From Paenibacillus phytorum (GTDB lineage: Bacteria > Bacillota > Bacilli > Paenibacillales > NBRC-103111): a stretch of DNA of 64,000 nt. The stretch lies in NCBI RefSeq assembly GCF_013141715.1, contig NZ_WHOA01000122.1:1-64000 (forward strand), read 5' to 3'. Position 1 is the stretch's first letter; the number at the start of each line of letters is the position of its first letter. The position numbers were made by a program, and so were the translations under genes. The notes beneath the pieces are model-generated. The model worked only from the letters and a program-made list of their open reading frames with translations, had not been told where the DNA came from and searched no databases. Below are positions 62,399 to 64,000 of this stretch, piece by piece.

Positions 62399-63949
62399 CT
62401 ACTTATTATTTTTTTTGAGTCGGTCCAATCCAATCTGATAGGCATCAATCAGCTTCTGTGAGCCCATCTTGTTCAACTCGGCAAGGAATGCATCCCACTG
62501 CGTCATTGGGGTCTCGCCCAAAATAAATTTGGCTACAGATGATTCATAATATTTGTTAATTTGCTCCTCTAAGAGCGAGATAGCACTTTTCTCTTCACTT
62601 GTTAACGGAGGTAGCGCGTTGATGACAGGGAATTGATACTTAGCAGCTTCCGTGTAAGCATACTGTTCATTTTCATTACTGAGCGACTTCGAGGCCTCAA
62701 AATCAGCCAGCCCATAAGCACCTGTCGTAAACATACCCATTTCTTTGCGCAGGTCATTAGGCTCTTTGAATCGTGGCAGAAACTTACGTTTGTTGTTTTC
62801 AACTGTATAGGTTTCTCCTTCTTTACCCCAACTGAGAATGTCTTTCCCTTCTTTGGAATAGATGAAGTCAAGATAGCGCAGTGCAGCATCCAAATTTTTC
62901 GTTTTGGAGGACACGGCGAATCCGAATTCTTCAAAGTTCGTATTCGGGATATACGCCTTGCTGCCGTTACCGACCGGCGGTGCCATGAATTTCAAATGAG
63001 CGCCATTACCACCATTTTGAAGCTGCGTGTTCATGATTTCGATTTGTCCGATAAATTGAATGGTCATGAACGATTTGTTCGTTGTAATAAATTGTGTCCA
63101 TGCCTTATAGTCCATCGAGAGCCAATCCGGCGGCGTCAGACCTTCCTTATGGAATTTGTTCAAATATTCCACCATTTTTTTGAAACCAGGATCGGTCACC
63201 CCATGCTTGATTTTACCGGTAGCTTTGTCTTCGAAGAAAGTTGGATATATTCCGAACGCTGGAGCAAAGTATTTCAAGGTATTGATTCCATGCCGGAACA
63301 CGAATGGATAGCTTTCAGGGTATAGCTCCTTTAGTTTCTTTGCGGTTGCGTATACCTCATCCCACGTTTTCGGCTCCTGGAGAGAATGCTTCTTGAAAAT
63401 ATCATCCCTATAAAAATAGACGGTCTGGTTTCCTGCCCCCATACCATCATTAAGCACATGGTACATTTCTCCACCAGGTGACGTCATTCTTTGAGCAACA
63501 TCGGGTCTGGAAGTAAGGAAGGATTTAAGATTAGGCATTTTGTTCAGATGTTTGGACAAATCCAGAAAAGCACCCTGCGGCCCATACTTTTGAGCGTCAG
63601 GCGGAAAAACAGACATTAAATCCGGCATGTCTCCGGATGCGATAGCAAGTGCCAATGACTCTGGACCCGTTTGCGTCTCCTGATTGATCGTGATGTTCGT
63701 CTTCTCCTTGACCCACTTCCATACGGCCCAATCTTTCTTGACAGGCCAGGCACTTGACAGCTCGGTTAATAAACGTAGAGTTGCCGCTTCAGCCGGTTTG
63801 ACTGAGGCTGTTGCACCCGCAGATGCATTTGGGCTAGGAGTGGCAGTTGAAATTTCTGTACCGCTTTCTTTACCCGTACAGCCTGCTAGTAACGCTGTTA
63901 TTACGGTGAATACAAGGGCTCCATTTTTCATTTTTTTTCTCTTCATCAA
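62399..63949 (-). CDS. ABC transporter substrate-binding lipoprotein
   Basis: Solute-binding lipoprotein of 516 residues. The very basic start MMKRKKMK is followed by a hydrophobic core and the lipobox LLAGC (Cys24), then a Ser/Thr/Ala-rich linker. It is related to LipO-type sugar-binding proteins. It is the first gene of the fourth operon that can be seen; the promoter and any regulator lie beyond the window. AAGGAGG lies 14 bases before the ATG, and a TTG one codon earlier is a possible start. Confidence 0.92.
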   Translation of the reverse strand: MMKRKKMKNGALVFTVITALLAGCTGKESGTEISTATPSPNASAGATASVKPAEAATLRLLTELSSAWPVKKDWAVWKWVKEKTNITINQETQTGPESLALAIASGDMPDLMSVFPPDAQKYGPQGAFLDLSKHLNKMPNLKSFLTSRPDVAQRMTSPGGEMYHVLNDGMGAGNQTVYFYRDDIFKKHSLQEPKTWDEVYATAKKLKELYPESYPFVFRHGINTLKYFAPAFGIYPTFFEDKATGKIKHGVTDPGFKKMVEYLNKFHKEGLTPPDWLSMDYKAWTQFITTNKSFMTIQFIGQIEIMNTQLQNGGNGAHLKFMAPPVGNGSKAYIPNTNFEEFGFAVSSKTKNLDAALRYLDFIYSKEGKDILSWGKEGETYTVENNKRKFLPRFKEPNDLRKEMGMFTTGAYGLADFEASKSLSNENEQYAYTEAAKYQFPVINALPPLTSEEKSAISLLEEQINKYYESSVAKFILGETPMTQWDAFLAELNKMGSQKLIDAYQIGLDRLKKNNK

Positions 63950-64000
63950 GTTGAATACACCCTCCTTTTTATTGTCCTTCGGAAAACTGAATCTTCTGCA

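Overview
The window reads as chromosome of a Paenibacillus-like bacterium (Bacillota). This is inferred from the gene content: several LplB/YtcP/LipO-type sugar ABC transporters with YesMN or AraC-type sensors, very large secreted glycan-active enzymes built of CBM, FN3, OmpL47-like and FIMAH modules, and intergenic palindromes of a kind I associate with that genus. There are no rRNA or tRNA genes, no CRISPR array, and no recognisable phage or transposase gene.

Layout. (1) 1-9240: a sugar ABC operon on the minus strand (two permeases, binding protein, intracellular alpha-galactosidase-like GH), with a divergent YesN/YesM two-component system. (2) 9240-14110: a repeat-rich spacer, then a secreted 1373-residue paralogue of that glycosidase with three N-terminal CBMs. 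(3) 14270-20200: housekeeping and resistance genes: a LysR/SDR divergent pair, an MFS pump with a CBS protein and divergent MarR, a cold-shock protein with YdjO, and YebC. (4) 20490-36800: a polysaccharide locus with a 2390-residue heparinase II/III-type lyase, a second ABC transporter, a membrane-bound AraC regulator, two esterases, the relic of a discoidin-domain protein and a DUF4440 gene broken by a stop codon. (5) 37069-44308: a 5-oxoproline operon (pxpA, DUF969, DUF979, pxpB, pxpC, accB, accC) under an upstream IclR gene. (6) 44590-47000: small accessory genes. (7) 47097-55596: a third ABC operon with GH29 fucosidase and sugar isomerase, preceded by its AraC-type sensor. (8) 55789-58983: a hydrolase, and an MFS/TetR divergent pair with a clear operator set. 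(9) 59100-63949: a repeat patch and a fourth ABC operon ending in an M14 carboxypeptidase-like gene.

How the parts work together. Secreted enzymes (alpha-galactosidase-like, lyase) would cut complex acetylated or uronic-acid-containing glycans. Four binding-protein transporters would import oligosaccharides, and intracellular enzymes (GH36-like, GH29 fucosidase, CE7 acetyl esterase, isomerase) would finish them. Two pairs of distant promoters share sequence: 5776 with 14148, and the blocks at 31311 and 35901. This suggests that each regulator coordinates two operons. In all four ABC operons a strong hairpin sits directly 3' of the binding-protein gene, whatever the gene order. No single wholly new system is obvious; the most informative signals are these shared control regions, the gene relics and the DUF969/DUF979 pair in the oxoproline operon.
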